Assembly (NCBI RefSeq): GCF_039939195.1 | Contig: NZ_JBDUUH010000017.1 | Span: 1-64,000, forward strand | DNA: 64,000 bases | Source of the DNA: Foliimonas ilicis | GTDB lineage: Bacteria > Pseudomonadota > Alphaproteobacteria > Rhizobiales > Rhizobiaceae | Direction: 5' to 3' | In this document: one piece after another, positions 34,380 to 43,803 of the stretch | Position numbering within the stretch: position 1 is the first letter of the stretch | Layout: every line of letters starts with the position of its first letter | Translations under genes and position numbers: made by a program | Notes under the pieces: model-generated | What the model was told of the DNA's origin: nothing | What the model saw: the letters and a program-made list of their open reading frames with translations, nothing else | Databases searched by the model: none

Positions 34380-35156
34380 ATGTGGCATGAGGAGCGGCAA
34401 CGTCGAATCCGGTCAATGCTCGCAACATTCGGTCAACTGAGCATCGATCAGGCAACAGAGGATTTCGGCGTCTCCCGCGAGACAATCCGCCGAGATTTCA
34501 TGGACATGGAGGAAGCTGGCGAACTCCGCCGGGTGCGTGGCGGAGTGGTTCCCGTCAGCCAGGACGCCGAGGCACCCTATCTCGAACGTGCGGCCGTGCG
34601 GCGCCGGGAAAAGCTGACAATCGCCAAGGCGGCTTCCACCTTGATTGAAGCAGGTCAGACCGTTTTTCTGGACGCGGGAAGCACGACGACGATCCTTGCC
34701 GAGCGTCTGGCGCAGTGCAACGGTTTGACCGTTGTCACAAATTCTTTTGACGTCGCAAAGTCGATGACATCCGGCAAAGATATGGCTCAGCGAATGAACC
34801 GGGTGGTCGTCCTCGGAGGCGATTTTGCAGACAATCCGCCCGCAACATACGGGGCGATCACGATCAATGAAATTGTCCGCTATCGTGCCGATTTTGCCAT
34901 CGTTTCGCCTTTTGGCTTGGACGCTGCATCGGGCGCGACGAGTTATAATCCAGATGAAGCGGAAATCGCTCGCGCAATGTTTGCAAATGCGAAACAGCGG
35001 GTGATTTTGGCAGATTACTCCAAACTCGGTGTCGCGAGCCGCGTATCATTTTGCGCTTCTTCAGAGGCGGATCTCATTATCGTCGACTCCAAAGCGCGGC
35101 AATCAAAAGTCCTCGCCCAACTCGAAGCTGCCAGTTCTCGCGTCATCGTCGCATAG
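34380..35156 (+). CDS. DeoR family transcriptional regulator
   Basis: 258 aa. Winged helix at residues 5-60, with SRETIRRDFMDMEEAGELRRVRGG matching the DeoR signature, then the DeoRC sugar-phosphate-sensor domain (AGQTVFLDAGSTTTILAERL; ILADYSKLG near the C-terminus). Members usually respond to a phosphorylated intermediate, which fits an operon with two kinases. It starts 9 nt after the phosphatase gene. Probable target: the divergent promoter with the inverted repeat at 33517-33548. Confidence 0.92.
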   Translation: MWHEERQRRIRSMLATFGQLSIDQATEDFGVSRETIRRDFMDMEEAGELRRVRGGVVPVSQDAEAPYLERAAVRRREKLTIAKAASTLIEAGQTVFLDAGSTTTILAERLAQCNGLTVVTNSFDVAKSMTSGKDMAQRMNRVVVLGGDFADNPPATYGAITINEIVRYRADFAIVSPFGLDAASGATSYNPDEAEIARAMFANAKQRVILADYSKLGVASRVSFCASSEADLIIVDSKARQSKVLAQLEAASSRVIVA

Positions 35157-35273
35157 AAGCATTGATTGAACGTTCATTGGCAAAGAGTGGATCCACGCAA
35201 TCTGCATACGGATAAAGCATCCGTGCGTGTACGTCCGCTTAGTACTGTCGCGCAGAAGCACCTCGCTGAAGCC

Positions 35274-38200
35274 TCAGAAACGGGCCCCGACCTTGACGGC
35301 GAAGGTGTGATCCTGACTTTGCCCGCCGCTTCCATAGGACGTCTGGTAGTCGAAACCGAGGCTCCAGGCGTCGCCGATCTGTGCGTCGAAGCCCAACCCG
35401 ATTGTCAGATGGTCCTTGGAGAACTGATCGATATCAATTGAGTACGGCAGCGTGCCGATATCGGCGTAGCCAAGGCTCGCGCGGCTCGATCCTTCGAAAT
35501 CGTGGGTGTATTCGAGCCTGGCACGAGGTTTGAAGACGCCCCAGTCCATCGGCAACGCATATTCGAGCCGAAGCCCAAGGACCCCGGATAGCGTGTCGAT
35601 GGTTTGGTCACCATAGGTCAGGCCCCATATTCCGCCGTCGTTCTCCGTAAAAGCATCGAGTTTGGAGCGAGAGGCTTCCAACCTTCCATATGGCGAGAGC
35701 AGCCAGTGGTCTTGACGATGTTCATATCCAGCCGTCAGCAAGCCGAAGACCTGCTGTCCGCCGCGCGATCCTGTGGCGAAATCTCCCGTTGCCGTGACAT
35801 AGCGGCGGCTGTCGAAATCCATGAAGCCGTAGCCGATCAGGCCGTCGACGAATATCTCAGGCGTCGGCTTGTAGCTGCCATAAGCAGCCATAGACCATGC
35901 CCGCCCACGGCTTTCCGTCCCGTTCCCGCCAACGTCAGTCTTGTCACGGCCGTAACCGAAGCCGAGGCCGCCCACGAATTTGGGAGTAAAGCGATAGTCC
36001 ACGCCACCCGAAATGCCTACCAGCGTGCTGTCGAGATCAATGCTTCCATTGTCGCTTTCCGCAAAATTGACATAGCCGCCCGACCAGACCGCGAAGTTGC
36101 CGAGAGGATCGTAGTCGGCGGAAGCAGGCGTCTCGCTCTTCTTCTTGCCCCCGTCCAACCGGCGAAAGGCATTCGCGACCGGATCGCGTTCGTCTTCCTC
36201 AGCATAGGCTGCCCGATCTGAATCGCGCTGCGTAAGGCCGATATTGACGCTCATCGAATTGCGCCGGCGCTCGCCTTCGTCGTGAAGCTGCTCGAGACGG
36301 CGGTTGAAATTATCCGTCTGCGTCCTGGCGAAGCGCTTCGCCGCCTCCGCCTGGGCCGTCAAAAGGCCGATTACTTCAGGATCCTGCGATGGATCGGGGC
36401 GGGCGATGATGTTGAGTGTTACCGTGGCGGGGGCCGAGCGCCCATCGGCATTCGACAGCGTATATTGCAGGCTTGCCGATCCCGCGAAGGTACCGGCGGC
36501 CGCGAAATCAAGCATGTAGACAGCGCGATCGCCCCTGACGGATGCATTGCCTGCTTCGGTCCCGGGATATACCGCGATATCGGCTCGGGTGAACGGGCCG
36601 TTGGTTGCTCCTTTCGTGAGATCAATGGAGCCGTTGGTTCCTGCCATGACCTCCAATGTCATGTCCCGGGCGACCGGAACATTGAGGTTCCTGATTTTGA
36701 TTGAAAGATTGGCAGTTCCGGTAAAGCCGAGACCATCGGTGGCCGTCACCCTGGCCGAAAAGTCGCCAGCTTCCGTTGGCGTCCCGGACAATGCGCCGCT
36801 AGCCGTAACGACGATGCCGTCAGGCAGGTCTCCCACGGTCATGGCGAATCTGTAGGGCGCGGTACCTCCTGAGGCAGACAGTTGCACCATTTCATAGACT
36901 GCATTGACCCTGCCATCAGGCAATGGCGGCACTGATATTTCGATCTCAGGGGCGCTGATCGATAGCGAGAGTCCCCGTGCCCCGGTGAATCCGTTGTCGT
37001 CGGTTGCGGTCACGTTGAAGGCAAAGCTCCCGGCCTCGGTTGGGGTGCCTGCGAACTTGCCGTCAGTGCCGAGTGACAATCCTGCTGGCAGGTCGCCGGC
37101 TGTCACCTCGAAACTGTAAGGTTCGATGCCGCCGTCAGCGGTCAGTGACACCGGCCCATAGGCCGAACCGGCCGTCCCGTCCGCCAGCGAGTCCGGATCA
37201 ATCTTGATTGCAGGCGCGCCAATGGCCAGCGTATACGCTCTGGTGCCGGTGAATCCGTTGTCGTCGGTGGCTGTTACCGTGAAGGTGAAGCTGCCAGTCT
37301 CGTTCGGTGTGCCGGTGATTTCACCGGTTGTGGCGAGCGACAATCCTGCGGGCAGGTTCCCGGCCGTTATTTCGAAACCGTAAGGCCCGGTTCCACCGTC
37401 GGCGGTCATTGCGACCGGTCCATAGGCCGAGCCGGCCACACCACCCGCAAGCGCGTCTGGATCGATCGAAATCGTCGGCGCATCGATCGCTAGCGTGTCC
37501 TCACGGGTGCCGGTGAACCCGTTATCGTCGGTTGCCGTCACGGTGAAAGTGAAGCTTCCGGCCTCGGTTGGCATACCGCTGATCTCGCCGGTCGTGGCGA
37601 GCGACAGGCCCATAGGCAGATCGCCGGTCGTCACGGTGAAGGCATAGGGTGCTTCACCGCCATCGGCGGTCATTGCGACCGGTCCATAGGCCACGCCTGC
37701 CGATCCGCCCGGCAGTGTGTCTGGACCGATCGTGATCGTTGGCGCGTCGATGGCGAGCGTGTACTCGAGGGTGCCGGTGAATCCGTTGTTGTCGGTTGCG
37801 GTTACCGTGAAGATAAAGCTTCCGGCCACGGTTGGGATGCCATTGAACTCTCCGCCGATGCTGAGCGACAATCCTGCAGGCAGGTTGCCGGCCGTCACCT
37901 CGAAACCGTAAGGCCCTGTGCCGCCATTGGCCGTCAGGGTCACCGGCCCATAGCCACTGCCCACCGATCCGCCCGGCAGCGCGTTCGGGCCGACGATGAT
38001 CGTTGGTTCGGCACGTGTGACAATGACCGTGTAGGTTCTTGTCGTCGTCCTGTCCTGTGCTGTCACGACAACCGTGATGGCTGTGTCGCCCGTTGCGAGT
38101 GAAATCCCCGATGAAGCCGATCCCGATGTGACGCTTTGGCCGTTGACGGTGATCGTCGCACCGGTATCCGCGGCCGTCGGGGTCAGGGTTAGCGAACTGA

Positions 38201-40349
38201 CGGCGCTCGGAACGGATACGGTGTAACCGGTGGTGCCAGGAGCAAAGGCCGGATTCAGAGTGCCGGCGCTGACGGAGAGGTTCGAAAGGCTGGCGTCGTT
38301 CGAGGCAGGCACCTCATAGGTGAACGCGCCCGTCGCGGTGGCGCTGCCGCTGTGCGTGGTCACCACCACATCGACCGCGCCTTCCGCATGCGCTTGTGTC
38401 GTGGCGGTAATCTGCGTGGTGCTGTCGACCGTGAAGCTGGTCGCCGCGGTGCCGCCGAACGTCACGGCTGTCGCGCCGGTCAGGTCCGTGCCGGTGATGA
38501 CGACGCTCGTGCCGCCTTCAGTCGAACCGGTGGTCGGAGAGATCCCGGTGATCGTCGGGATAGGATCGGTGACCGTCAGTGTGTAGGCGCTGAAATTGTG
38601 ATGTCCCACATCATTCCTGACGTCTACAATGAAATTAAATGTTCCCGTTTCCTCCGGCGTTCCGGAGAGCAGACCTGTTGCGGCATCCAGGCTCAAACCT
38701 GCCGGAAAGACCCCCAAAGTACGTAACCAAGACCAGTCTGTGAATGGGCCATAATCGTTCCCGACCGTGAACTGCACGCTATAGGGTTGGCCGCGCGTGG
38801 CAGCCAGGCCGTCCTGGCTAGGAGGTAAAATCTCGACCCACCGCACCGTGAACGAGACCGCACAATCCACGGTGATCGGCCCGGTTCGCCAGAGATCACC
38901 AGAGGCGCCGCTGCTGATGTACTGAACGCCACAGCCAGTCGGGGCTTCGGGGTAGGTGCCCCCATTTGCCGGCGCTATCAGAAATTCGACGATTGAACCG
39001 GCAGTTACGGAGTCGCCCGACGAGAGCGGCGCACCTCCCGCCGTAGCGATTGCATTGGTTGACGTTCCCCCCGATACGGACCACGAGACGGTCGGCGCTG
39101 CCGGCGCATCGTTATCGAGGATCGTCCCCACTCCCTGGCCGTCGACCACCATCGCTCCGACGACATTGGTCACGTTCACGAAGAAGGTTTCGTTCGGTTC
39201 GCTGAGTGTGTCGCCGAGTATCTGTACCGTGACAGGCCTGCCGATAGACCCCGGACCGATGCTGACGCCGGTGCCGCTGAGGGCCACGTAGTCGACCCCT
39301 GCTGTGGCTGTGCCGTCGGCGGTGGCGATATCGAATGTCACCTCCCTGAACTGCGGCACGGTCCGGTCGAGCGTTACGTTGAAGGTGACAAAGGTGCTGC
39401 CGGAATCGCCCTCGACAACGGTGGCGTCGTCGATCGACAGCGACAGCACCACGGGAGCATCGTAGGTGAACGCGCCCGCCGCGGTAGCGCTGCCGCCGGG
39501 CGTGGTCACGGCCACGTCGACCGGGCCTTCCGCATGCGCTTCAGTCGTGGCGGTGATCGCCGTATCGGTGATCACCGCGAAGCTGGCCGCCGGGGCACCG
39601 CCGAATGTCACCGCCGTCGCATCGGTCAGGTTCGTGCCGGTGATGACCACGCTAGTGCCACCCGCCGCCGGACCTGTGGACGGCGAGACGTTGGTAATCG
39701 TTGGCGCGGCGTCCGCGCCGAGGACCGTCAGCGTGAAAAACTGTGTCCCGAAATGCCCATATTCATTTGTCGCGCGAATTGTGAAGTCGAAACGTCCTTC
39801 TTCTCTTGGCGCTCCCGACAACGTGCCGCGATCGGAAAGCCTGATGCCATCCGGCAGCTCTCCAGACGCCAGCGTAAAGGTGAACGGGCTGCTGCCGCCG
39901 CTTACAATGACATTGTTGGTGTAATTTTCGCCGATCGTAACCTCGGTCGGCCCGATAGCGAACATCGTAATAGCACTGGTTTGGATGGTGACGTGGCATG
40001 TCTCGGTTATGGTGGCGCGCCACGTGTCCCCATCGTCATGGGAGATGTCGCAGCCACTCGGCGGACTGCGATACGTCATCCCGGTGAGGATATCGATCCT
40101 GAACGTGACAATCGTGCCGACGTCCACGGCATCGCCGCTGTTCAACATACCGCTAGGCCCCCCAATGGCCGAGACCGGTACCGGTTCATCCCAGGTGATG
40201 GTGGCCGTCTGCGCTTGTGCCGATGCGGCAAAACCGAGCCCAGAAAACAGAAGCGCCAGGAAGAGCACGAGCCGGGACAATGGCGATCTGACCGGACACG
40301 CCTTGCCGCCATCAGTGACGATGTTCCGGTGTCCACCGCGAAACGTCAT
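35274..40349 (-). CDS. Giant autotransporter adhesin with Ig-like, IPT, Calx-beta and He_PIG repeats
   Basis: 1691 aa surface protein. Signal peptide (LSRLVLFLALLFSGLGFAASAQA) after a 20-residue basic extension. The passenger contains two near-identical IPT/TIG domains (DNA about 39455-39710 and 38305-38560), a Calx-beta domain between them (about 39115-39450), a cadherin-like beta-sandwich (about 38050-38290), and five tandem putative-Ig (He_PIG) repeats (36688-38010). After a helical, charged linker with the segment RFARTQTDNFNRRLEQLHDEGERR, the C-terminal 270 residues (DNA about 35274-36100) form an autotransporter beta-barrel ending in the canonical Phe. The start at 40349 follows GGGGGG; the upstream in-frame start at 40472 would spoil the signal. 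Role: adhesion or aggregation, probably regulated by the divergent two-component genes. Confidence 0.9.
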   Translation of the reverse strand: MTFRGGHRNIVTDGGKACPVRSPLSRLVLFLALLFSGLGFAASAQAQTATITWDEPVPVSAIGGPSGMLNSGDAVDVGTIVTFRIDILTGMTYRSPPSGCDISHDDGDTWRATITETCHVTIQTSAITMFAIGPTEVTIGENYTNNVIVSGGSSPFTFTLASGELPDGIRLSDRGTLSGAPREEGRFDFTIRATNEYGHFGTQFFTLTVLGADAAPTITNVSPSTGPAAGGTSVVITGTNLTDATAVTFGGAPAASFAVITDTAITATTEAHAEGPVDVAVTTPGGSATAAGAFTYDAPVVLSLSIDDATVVEGDSGSTFVTFNVTLDRTVPQFREVTFDIATADGTATAGVDYVALSGTGVSIGPGSIGRPVTVQILGDTLSEPNETFFVNVTNVVGAMVVDGQGVGTILDNDAPAAPTVSWSVSGGTSTNAIATAGGAPLSSGDSVTAGSIVEFLIAPANGGTYPEAPTGCGVQYISSGASGDLWRTGPITVDCAVSFTVRWVEILPPSQDGLAATRGQPYSVQFTVGNDYGPFTDWSWLRTLGVFPAGLSLDAATGLLSGTPEETGTFNFIVDVRNDVGHHNFSAYTLTVTDPIPTITGISPTTGSTEGGTSVVITGTDLTGATAVTFGGTAATSFTVDSTTQITATTQAHAEGAVDVVVTTHSGSATATGAFTYEVPASNDASLSNLSVSAGTLNPAFAPGTTGYTVSVPSAVSSLTLTPTAADTGATITVNGQSVTSGSASSGISLATGDTAITVVVTAQDRTTTRTYTVIVTRAEPTIIVGPNALPGGSVGSGYGPVTLTANGGTGPYGFEVTAGNLPAGLSLSIGGEFNGIPTVAGSFIFTVTATDNNGFTGTLEYTLAIDAPTITIGPDTLPGGSAGVAYGPVAMTADGGEAPYAFTVTTGDLPMGLSLATTGEISGMPTEAGSFTFTVTATDDNGFTGTREDTLAIDAPTISIDPDALAGGVAGSAYGPVAMTADGGTGPYGFEITAGNLPAGLSLATTGEITGTPNETGSFTFTVTATDDNGFTGTRAYTLAIGAPAIKIDPDSLADGTAGSAYGPVSLTADGGIEPYSFEVTAGDLPAGLSLGTDGKFAGTPTEAGSFAFNVTATDDNGFTGARGLSLSISAPEIEISVPPLPDGRVNAVYEMVQLSASGGTAPYRFAMTVGDLPDGIVVTASGALSGTPTEAGDFSARVTATDGLGFTGTANLSIKIRNLNVPVARDMTLEVMAGTNGSIDLTKGATNGPFTRADIAVYPGTEAGNASVRGDRAVYMLDFAAAGTFAGSASLQYTLSNADGRSAPATVTLNIIARPDPSQDPEVIGLLTAQAEAAKRFARTQTDNFNRRLEQLHDEGERRRNSMSVNIGLTQRDSDRAAYAEEDERDPVANAFRRLDGGKKKSETPASADYDPLGNFAVWSGGYVNFAESDNGSIDLDSTLVGISGGVDYRFTPKFVGGLGFGYGRDKTDVGGNGTESRGRAWSMAAYGSYKPTPEIFVDGLIGYGFMDFDSRRYVTATGDFATGSRGGQQVFGLLTAGYEHRQDHWLLSPYGRLEASRSKLDAFTENDGGIWGLTYGDQTIDTLSGVLGLRLEYALPMDWGVFKPRARLEYTHDFEGSSRASLGYADIGTLPYSIDIDQFSKDHLTIGLGFDAQIGDAWSLGFDYQTSYGSGGQSQDHTFAVKVGARF
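36688..38010. repeat. Five tandem repeats of about 264-267 bp inside the adhesin gene
   Basis: Each unit encodes one He_PIG domain of about 88 residues with the frame-conserved FTVTATDDNGFTGT and DLPAGLSL motifs. On the plus strand the string GGTGAA(T/C)CCGTT(G/A)T recurs near 36981, 37247, 37513 and 37779. The three central units are the most alike at DNA level, a sign of recent duplication or gene conversion; the outermost copies have drifted. Copy number is likely to vary between strains. Confidence 0.85.
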
Positions 40350-40708
40350 GCTCACCCCCCGCCGATATGGATCGACCATCAAGGCGGTCGACCGCTTCTC
40401 CATGCGGCGGAGAGCGTTGCAAGATCGCCCGCACGACGCCCCTCTCGGCATCGCCCGGACAATCCTCTCCAAATCTTGACACTCCGTCAGGCGAACCAGA
40501 TCGCCACGCGGAGGGATTGTCAGTGCCGCATCGAAATCCAGGTCACGATAAGGTCATGACGACCGACAATTCCACCGATCAATTCTATTGAATTCTGACC
40601 AATTCTTACATTGCTGCATGGCGCTTGCGTGTTTGTGCAAGTCCTGCAAGGTTCAGCTTTCAAAGCGGCAAGAGGTGCGGCAGGGGGACCCCGTGCGAAC
40701 ATTCAGGT
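40350..40708. promoter_or_regulatory. Divergent promoter region, adhesin / two-component system
   Basis: 359 bases without a gene. It is notable for AATTCT at 40581, 40591 and 40601, exactly 10 bp apart, with another AATTC at 40568. Direct repeats with one-turn spacing are how OmpR-family response regulators bind DNA, and such a regulator is encoded immediately to the right. The region separates the leftward adhesin gene from the rightward kinase gene. Confidence 0.6.
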
Positions 40709-42157
40709 ATGCTTGACCTAAAGACCGTTCTGGTCGTCACGCTTGCAACCGCAAGCCTTCAGGCGGTTGCCTGGGTTTTTGTCTGGCAGGCTTGGCGACA
40801 TCTCTACGAACTCAAGTTCCTTGCCGCAGGTTTTGCCGCGATTGCTGTCGGACTTCTCTTGATGATCGTTCGCGGCACGGAACCGGCTGCGTTGGCTATC
40901 GTGTTGCACAATACGGTCATCAAGCTGGGGCTGGTGCTGCTCGCCGAGGGCTTGGCCCGCTTTCTAGGACAGCCGCGCTATACTTGGATCGGTGTTTCGC
41001 TACTCATTTTCCAGGTCGTTGCCTGGAGCGCTGCTGTTGCAATCGACCCGGGCAACATAGCGATCCGCATCCACACGTCGACCTTCTTCACCATCGCAAT
41101 CATGTCGGTGATGTGCGTCGGGCTGATGCGAGACCGAACTCAACCGACGCTCCTGCGCTGGATAACGATTGGAATACTTGTCGAGTATATGGGCGCCAGC
41201 ATTATCCAGAGCGTCATCGAATATCTGCTGCCTACCGATTTTCAAAGCGACCCGATTCTGGCCGACCGCAACGCCTGGTATCTGCTGCAAGGCACGCTGT
41301 TCCTGATCGCATTTTTCGCTTGCCTGCTCTTCATGGTCAGTTCCCGGCTCTCCGCCGACCTGCGTGAGAAAAACGCGGCCTTGTCGCGAGAGGTGCAGGA
41401 ACGGCGACGGCTGGAAAGCCGATTGAACGCAAGCCTGGAGGCCGAACGCGCTCTTCGCGATGAGCAGGCAGACTTCATGCGCGTCGTCAGTCACGAGTTC
41501 CGCACCCCGCTCGCCATTATCCGCAACGCGGTCGACATGATCGGCCTTGTCGGGAACAGGTCACCAGATGCGACGAAGGAACGGATCGTCGGAATTGGTG
41601 AGGCGCTCAATCGCCTGTTTTCCCTGATCGATCGCTTTATGTCCAATGATCGCGACAGCGGGTTTCGTCCGGAGATGATACGCGTCGGTTCCCTGATCGC
41701 GGATGTGCGTCTCCATTTCGAAATGACCGAACGCGGTGAGCGCCTGATCTTCACCGTCGAAGACGATGCCCTTTCGCTTTTCGCCGATCCCGAAATGCTG
41801 GCGACCGTCCTTATCAATCTCATCGACAACGCACTCAAATATTCGCCAGAGGACCAATCGATCGATATCGATGTGCGGAAGGAAGCTGGAAATATGGTCG
41901 TGCGGGTTTGCGATCATGGCATAGGCATTCCGCAGGCCGAGCTTCATAAGATCGGCAGGCGCTTCTTCCGGGCCTCCAATACAATGGCCGGAACCGGAAC
42001 CGGCCTCGGCCTCTACTCCTCACGAAAATTACTCGTCTATCATGGCGGCAAGCTGCAGTTGCTGGCAAACGACGACCAGGGCATGACGGCGATCGTGAAA
42101 CTGCCTCTGTCAAGCGAAGCGACAGATCGATCTTCGCTGGAGGAACTGACCGCATGA
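40709..42157 (+). CDS. Membrane sensor histidine kinase
   Basis: 482 aa. Six to seven transmembrane helices fill residues 5-215 with only short loops, so the sensor is intramembrane or senses through the membrane; there is no periplasmic domain. A coiled coil (about 218-255, LREKNAALSREVQERRRLESRL) leads to the H-box with His262 in VVSHEFRTPLA; N-box NLIDNALKYSP, G1 DHGIGIP, G2 GTGTGLGL. All motifs for autophosphorylation are intact. The ATG at 40709 gives an N-terminus that runs straight into the first helix; the open frame starts earlier (40625) without support. The stop overlaps the response regulator start (ATGA). Confidence 0.9.
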   Translation: MLDLKTVLVVTLATASLQAVAWVFVWQAWRHLYELKFLAAGFAAIAVGLLLMIVRGTEPAALAIVLHNTVIKLGLVLLAEGLARFLGQPRYTWIGVSLLIFQVVAWSAAVAIDPGNIAIRIHTSTFFTIAIMSVMCVGLMRDRTQPTLLRWITIGILVEYMGASIIQSVIEYLLPTDFQSDPILADRNAWYLLQGTLFLIAFFACLLFMVSSRLSADLREKNAALSREVQERRRLESRLNASLEAERALRDEQADFMRVVSHEFRTPLAIIRNAVDMIGLVGNRSPDATKERIVGIGEALNRLFSLIDRFMSNDRDSGFRPEMIRVGSLIADVRLHFEMTERGERLIFTVEDDALSLFADPEMLATVLINLIDNALKYSPEDQSIDIDVRKEAGNMVVRVCDHGIGIPQAELHKIGRRFFRASNTMAGTGTGLGLYSSRKLLVYHGGKLQLLANDDQGMTAIVKLPLSSEATDRSSLEELTA

Positions 42158-42849
42158 CGCGTATTCTGATCGTCGAGGACGAGCCACGGCTGCGCAAGGA
42201 CCTAGCCGATTTCCTGGAGCTGACAGGCTTCACGGCCGAAGGTGTCGCCACGGCGCGGGAATTGCGTCAGGCCCTCGCGGACGGCAGTTCGCCTGCTGTC
42301 ATCATCCTAGATGTCGGGCTGCCCGATGGGAACGGATTCGAACTGGCAGCCGAAATCCGCAAGTCGCATGCCTGCGGCATCATCATGTTGACGGCGCTTG
42401 GCGACAGCGATGATCGTATCCGTGGCTTTGAAAGCGGAGCTGACATCTACTTGGTCAAGCACAGCACACTGCGTGAGATCGAAGCCGCGATTCGCAGCTT
42501 GCTGCGACGAACGGGAAAGCTGCCTGGTTCTGCGAACGGCAACAATGACCAGTGGGTGCTTGACGGCACGAATTGGATGCTGATTGCGCCCAATCATCGC
42601 TCGCTCAAACTGACGGCCACCGAATTCGCCTTTATGAGTGTGCTGTGTAACAATTGCGGCGAGATTTGCCAGCGCGAGGATCTGATAGAAACCGTTGCCC
42701 GTCCCAGAGCGAACTTCGATAATCGGCATCTCGACGCCGTCGTCAGTCGGCTCCGCCGCAAACTAGAGGAACATATCAATCTGACAGTACCGATCAAGGT
42801 CGTCTATGGCGTTGGCTATACGTTCACGGCCTCCGTCGTTGTACAATAG
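42154..42849 (+). CDS. Response regulator, OmpR/PhoB family
   Basis: 231 aa. Receiver domain 1-120 with acidic pocket Glu8-Asp9, phospho-acceptor Asp53 (IILDVGLPDGNG), Thr in MLTALGD and the conserved Lys in YLVKHST, where the usual Pro after Lys is His. C-terminal winged helix (about 135-228) with LKLTATEFAFMSVL and VSRLRRKLEE. Translationally coupled to the kinase. By position, the probable target is the divergent promoter with 10-bp-phased AATTCT repeats, which would make the adhesin gene its regulon. Confidence 0.93.
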   Translation: MTRILIVEDEPRLRKDLADFLELTGFTAEGVATARELRQALADGSSPAVIILDVGLPDGNGFELAAEIRKSHACGIIMLTALGDSDDRIRGFESGADIYLVKHSTLREIEAAIRSLLRRTGKLPGSANGNNDQWVLDGTNWMLIAPNHRSLKLTATEFAFMSVLCNNCGEICQREDLIETVARPRANFDNRHLDAVVSRLRRKLEEHINLTVPIKVVYGVGYTFTASVVVQ

Positions 42850-43125
42850 CGGTGGTCGTTTCCGGCGCAATCGCAACCTCACGTGTAGTCGCCTCGATGT
42901 CCGCTATCAGGAACGTCATGTGCGTCCTCGATAACCGATATGACCCGTTACCGGCCATCGCCGATCAACGCAGTATTGGCAGCACGTCAAACGTCGCTTG
43001 CTCATCATTGGTCTCATCCGATAAAGCTCACGCGAGATAACGTGACGCGGACGGACATTTAGTCCTCGCCAGAGCGACACGAAACATCGATTGGTTATGC
43101 AAATGTTCTCATCAAGGAAATTATT

Positions 43126-43803
43126 ATGAAGCGCCAGACGCGGCCATTCACCGTAGAGGTCAAACGGAAGCGGACCGTTTCCAAACGGGGTCGTTCGATC
43201 TGGGGCGACCTTGATCTGTCAGCGATTGACGCCGAGACAAAGAGCGTGACGGAGGAAATAGCGCTGCCAAACCGCAAGCTTATTGACTCTAAGATGACAC
43301 CAATTGATGCTGAAAACAGTTTTAAACCCCAAGTGGAGCATCTCATGGCCGACCTTAAGGAAGCTGAACCAGCCCAGACCAACACTGACGCGTCTACAAC
43401 GGGGGGAACACCTGTAACGAAGAAAAGCGCTCCGCGACCGAAAACAGCCAAAGCCCAGCCAAAGCGGGCCCCTAAAACGACGGTTGCCCCAACACATGTT
43501 GCTGCTGTCACTCCTGCTGCAATCCGCCGCAAAATCTACTCTGATAAGGAACGCGCCCAATTGCTTGGCCAAATCGAGAAAGCGGTTGCAAGCGGCAGCA
43601 GCAGCAAGAGTGCCATAAAGCAGGCTGGCATATCGGAACAGACTTATTATCACTGGAAGAGGTCGAAAGCTCCGGCACCAGCGAACAGTGACCTGAAGGA
43701 TTTACTCGCGCTTGAGGAAGAAAACATTCGGCTGAAGAAGCTGTTGGCTGAACGGCTGCGCAATGAGAATGCGGAGTTGAAGAAAAAGCTCGGGCTCAAC
43801 TAA
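43126..43803 (+). CDS. SyrB-like transcriptional regulator
   Basis: 225 aa. The C-terminal half carries the signature of SyrB-type rhizobial regulators: a helix-turn-helix (KSAIKQAGISEQTYYHWKR, about 160-178, also like the transposase-8/HTH_23 fold) followed by a leucine-rich coiled coil ending NAELKKKLGLN. The N-terminal 130 residues are basic, low in complexity and Ala/Pro/Lys-rich (SAPRPKTAKAQPKRAPKTT), longer than in the SyrB I remember (about 150 aa). AAGGAAATTATT precedes the ATG. SyrB of Sinorhizobium represses syrM; here no syrM-like gene is visible. Monocistronic, between the two-component genes and the fad operon. Confidence 0.72.
   Translation: MKRQTRPFTVEVKRKRTVSKRGRSIWGDLDLSAIDAETKSVTEEIALPNRKLIDSKMTPIDAENSFKPQVEHLMADLKEAEPAQTNTDASTTGGTPVTKKSAPRPKTAKAQPKRAPKTTVAPTHVAAVTPAAIRRKIYSDKERAQLLGQIEKAVASGSSSKSAIKQAGISEQTYYHWKRSKAPAPANSDLKDLLALEEENIRLKKLLAERLRNENAELKKKLGLN

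Noticed and set aside
36688..38010. CRISPR-like or satellite array
   Set aside because: The period of about 265 bp, preserved reading frame and domain-sized unit identify coding He_PIG repeats, not a CRISPR array.
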